DNA of 64,000 bases. Origin: Glandiceps talaboti. Taxonomy: Eukaryota > Hemichordata > Enteropneusta > Spengelidae. The translations under genes and the position numbers were made by a program. The stretch's first letter is position 1, and each line of letters opens with the position of its first letter. Positions 59,738-64,000 of the stretch are shown one piece after another. Where the stretch lies: contig NC_135571.1 of assembly GCF_964340395.1 (NCBI RefSeq), positions 7,366,453 through 7,430,452 on the forward strand, in the 5' to 3' direction. The notes under the pieces are model-generated. The model saw only the letters and a list, made by a program, of their open reading frames with translations, was not told where the DNA came from and did not search any database.

Positions 59738-62700
59738 CAGGCATCCATCTTGTTTCCATTCCACAGAGCCTTCGTCAAGATATTTACAAATGTGCTGGGT
59801 CAAATGGATATTTAATTTTGCATTAACACCTAAATGAGATAAGTAAGATTGGAAAAGATTACATTGTCATATGTGTCAACATAAATATACCAAAATGAAA
59901 TGAAATTTAACAGTTCAAAGACTTTTACCTGGAGGCAGATGAAAGGTGACAGTGTAATTCCCTGTAAACCTAATCTGGTGTTCAGGGACAAATGCTGTCG
60001 ACTCTGTGCCATTTATTTCCAGTTTAGTTGAATATATGGATATATTCTTTGTCTCAGCTCCTTGTCCATACTTTAAAGACACTGCAGTTTTAGTAGAGAT
60101 CTTTCCGCTGCCCTCCTGAATCACGTGCAGTTTTAAAGCAGAATAAGCGTGAAGGATCTGTGAATGAAATTGTATCATTATTTATACTTTTGGCTGTCAT
60201 TCAATCAGACACTTGTGCCTCTCTCTCTCCTTGTAGGGTTATATTTTGCTTTGAAGAAATTTGAACACCATATCAGCTTGCAATACAAACACAAACAAAC
60301 AGACAGACAAACACATACATACAAACACATACATAATACATACATAATGTACATACATACATACATACATACATACATACATACATACATACATACATAA
60401 ATACATACAATATACATTCAAACAAACAGACAAACACATACATACATACATACATACAAACATACATAATACATACATAATGTACATACATACATACATA
60501 CATACATACATACATACATACATACATACATACATACATACATAAATACATACAATATACATTCATACATACATACATACATAGATACAAACACACTCAA
60601 GCAAACAAACAAACAAACAAAAATACACACAAATACACACGGATAGATGAATAAATAAATTTATGTGCATACATAGCTGAACAAGCGTATAATCCCATAA
60701 ATACATACAATATACATTCAAACAAACAGACAAACACATACATACATACATACATACAAACATACATAATACATACATAATGTACATACATACATACATA
60801 CATACATACATACATACATACATACATACATACATAAATACATACAATATACATTCATACATACATACATACATAGATACAAACACACTCAAGCAAACAA
60901 ACAAACAAACAAAAATACACACAAATACACACGGATAGATGAATAAATAAATTTATGTGCATACATAGCTGAACAAGCGTATAATCCCAGGTTGTGCAAC
61001 TTTATAATTACCTCTGCATTCAAATTATATGTTGTCCCGTTTTCTGATGTGTATGGTTCGATAGTAGTAATGTTATACTCGACAGATGAGAGTTTGCCAA
61101 GCCGAATACCAATCAACTCCGATGTGTTTGCAACTATCAAGTAGAAATGTTTTATATTAGTACAAAAAGCACCATTCGCTGACTTTCCAAAATGTCATTA
61201 TGAATATTGGTATCAAAATACCATGTGAACCATCTTCTTTTCTTTTAGAGTCAATGATCATTAAGTTAGTCCATGAGTACGTCAAATAAGATTTTAAGAT
61301 TGTACATGTTATCATTGGGCAATTGATAATTTCTTTAGGCTTTATAATTATTAATCTAATGGCACTTGAAATGAAGTTTCCTTAATTTGGTAAATCACGT
61401 TTTTGTGTTAGAATGCAGAAAAACTATGGATACTTGCATTTCATCTGTGCCATCTATGGATAGTTTGGTGGGGTGAATTTGGAGAACATGTTAGGTGTCT
61501 GTTATAAAAATCTAAGAATGTAATGTGTTTTTGATTTTTTTAATGTTAACTTGTATATCTGACCAACTGCTTGATATAAAATAAACAACAACATATAAAT
61601 GGAAAGTCAGTTGATATATTCATACTGCCTGCCCATTAATGGTGCATTTGTGAATGAAGCAAATGTATAATACAACGTACCCTCAATATTGCTTCTGTTG
61701 GCATCAGAGAATGATAAACCAAGAACTGCATATGCACTTCCTTGCCCATGGCCGTGAAAAGGTTTAATATTAATGCTGTATGACTGGAATTTTAAACAGA
61801 CCGAAGCATAGTCAGAATTGAATTGAACTGAACTGAACTGAACTGAACTGAACTGCACTGCACTGCACTGTACTATACTGTACTGTACTGTACTGTATTG
61901 TACTTTACTGTACTGTACTGAACTGAACAGAGCTGAGCTCTACTGTACTGAACTGTACTGTACTGAACTGTACTGTACTGTACTGAGCTGAGCTCTACTG
62001 CACTGTACTGAACTGAACTGTACTGTACTGTACTGTACATTACTGAACTGAACTGAACTGAACTGAATTGAATTGAAACTTGTTCCACCATAAAGAGAAA
62101 CCAAAATATACAAACTTTGATAGTAACTGAAAAAGAAAAATCTGATGAGTGCCATGGAAATAGTTCCATAGGAACTAATCAATATTCATGGGCCAGACAT
62201 ACATGTATAAGTTAAAGCAAATACACTGCATGAATTATAACAACAAATTAATAAAACACATCTAATGTAATTAATTAATTAATTAATTAATTAATTATGA
62301 AGATTATGTCGGTGGAAGATTATTCATCGTGCAACCATGAATATATTATTTCTACTGACTCATAAGATGCAATTATCCTTAGCAACGATACCCTGTGATA
62401 ATAAAGGCACAGTGTCAATTTGATGTTTCTCTGAAATCAATAGCAAGTAATTGTAGATGATATACAATCAAGAAGTGTCTCTCCAGAACCCATAGTTTAT
62501 GGAAATATAGTATGAAAAAGCACAATGGAGACACGTTGTTTTCTAATGTCTAGATTGTATTAGCGAACTCACCGTCGTATATATTGTAGCATTTCTTTCT
62601 AGCATGGGGAACAGTTTCTCAGCCCGTGGAATATCAAATCCATTGTGATTACCCAGATCTACTGTCTTTTTACCAATACTTGAGTAGGTTCCTGACTCTA

Positions 62701-62895
62701 GATGCATTACGACCGAAGAGGAGTTTATGATTAGAGGGTCGATACCAGGGTCCATCTTGCCCTCCACAAAAGTAGATAACGCCTGCACAGTTTCCATGGC
62801 TGTTACAGTGAAGGATTTTAAAGTGCCTGGCATAAGTTGCTCTGGTTTCGCGCCTGTGATGACAGTGGTGAGACCATCGATGGCAAATGCCACTT
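59738..62895 (-). CDS. GAIN/GPS-domain protein, probably polycystin-1-like (partial, internal exons)
   Basis: Five minus-strand exons with GT-AG borders and fully compatible phases: 62895-62573, 61783-61681, 61133-61012, 60157-59929 and 59829-59738. The encoded ~223 residues are an extracellular beta-rich region with several Asn-glycosylation sites (NSSS, NATI, NRSN, NTSE, NITT, NISI, NGTE, NYTV). They end in ICKYLDEGSVEWKQDGCL, the first half of a GPS autoproteolysis motif (Cys, aromatic, acidic, Trp, Gly-Cys). The order of beta-rich GAIN-like sequence then GPS occurs in polycystin-1/PKD1L proteins and adhesion GPCRs. The phrase SNIEVANTSELIGIRLGKLS resembles the polycystin pre-GPS region. 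Upstream exons lie right of the window or in the repeat-rich end; the second GPS half was not found. Confidence 0.62.
60282..60990. repeat. (CATA)n/(CAAA)n arrays with a ~297-bp tandem duplication in the polycystin-like intron
   Basis: Two consecutive near-identical blocks each begin AATACATACAATATACATTC (about 60400 and 60698) and end TAGCTGAACAAGCGTATAAT followed by CCCA (about 60694 and 60989). They differ mainly in tetranucleotide copy number. The right copy abuts the exon side near 61012. Confidence 0.9.
61815..62076. repeat. (ACTGN)n pentanucleotide array
   Basis: Repeats of ACTGA/ACTGT/ACTGC with inserted GAGCTGAGCTCTACTG blocks at about 61928 and 61985. It lies in the intron between the first two polycystin-like exons. 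ORFs through it are repeat translations. Confidence 0.95.
62270..62297. repeat. (TTAA)n tract
   Basis: A short AATT/TTAA tetranucleotide array within the intron of the polycystin-like gene. Confidence 0.9.
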
Positions 62896-63059
62896 CTGCA
62901 AGAAACCATGTAACATGGAAAATAAACGTGTGTGCTATTATTTTCCAACATGTAAGAGTATTTCGATAAACTTTCAAATCACGGGAATTCTACTATACTT
63001 TCAATTTTCAGGTTCAAGTTATAGTTATCTGTTCACTCTGTTGAGAGGAATATTATGCT

Positions 63060-63942
<883 letters not shown>

Positions 63943-64000
63943 CCACACATCCTACCGTACACATACCCAATTAGGGTTAAGACTATAAAATTGACTGCCT

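Overview
This is nuclear genomic DNA from an animal, probably a marine invertebrate. It is AT-rich, genes are split by GT-AG introns, and microsatellites, fold-back elements and a decayed LINE are abundant. The gene content (animal type-I PKS, patched-domain RND transporter pair, BAX-like gene, GPS-containing polycystin-like gene) would suit an invertebrate deuterostome such as a hemichordate or cephalochordate, but the sequence alone does not settle this.

Layout. (1) 1.4-4.0 kb, +: the 3' exons of a Bcl-2 family gene with a BAX-like fold, followed by a 59-bp palindromic satellite (17 copies) and a 68-bp minisatellite. (2) 6.8-15.5 kb: no recognisable gene; fold-back elements, hairpins, G-runs and several CTCF-like GAGGGCGC motifs. 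(3) 15.6-19.2 kb, -: patched-domain protein, copy A (3 exons, 898 aa). (4) 23.6-40.4 kb, +: a 7-coding-exon megasynthase of 2695 aa, with most domains in one 7-kb exon: KS-AT-DH-(degenerate ER)-KR-ACP, then an NRPS-type condensation domain and a C-terminal PH-like domain in place of a thioesterase. (5) 49.2-53.4 kb, +: patched-domain protein, copy B (887 aa), a recent inverted duplicate of copy A whose homology includes the upstream region but stops in the C-terminal tail. (6) 55.1-57.4 kb, -: 5'-truncated, frame-disrupted LINE. (7) 59.7-62.9 kb, -: five phase-compatible exons of a GAIN/GPS protein, most likely polycystin-1-like, entering from the right; its introns are full of tetranucleotide, pentanucleotide and (TA)n repeats.

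How the genes may work together. Head-to-head with patched copy A and followed by copy B, the PKS sits inside an inverted pair of RND-type lipid/sterol transporter genes. Mycobacteria place RND (MmpL) transporters beside PKS genes to export lipid polyketides. An analogous animal synthesis-and-export module is the main hypothesis from this window; it is an inference from gene order and domain content. The Bcl-2 and polycystin-like genes look unrelated to it.
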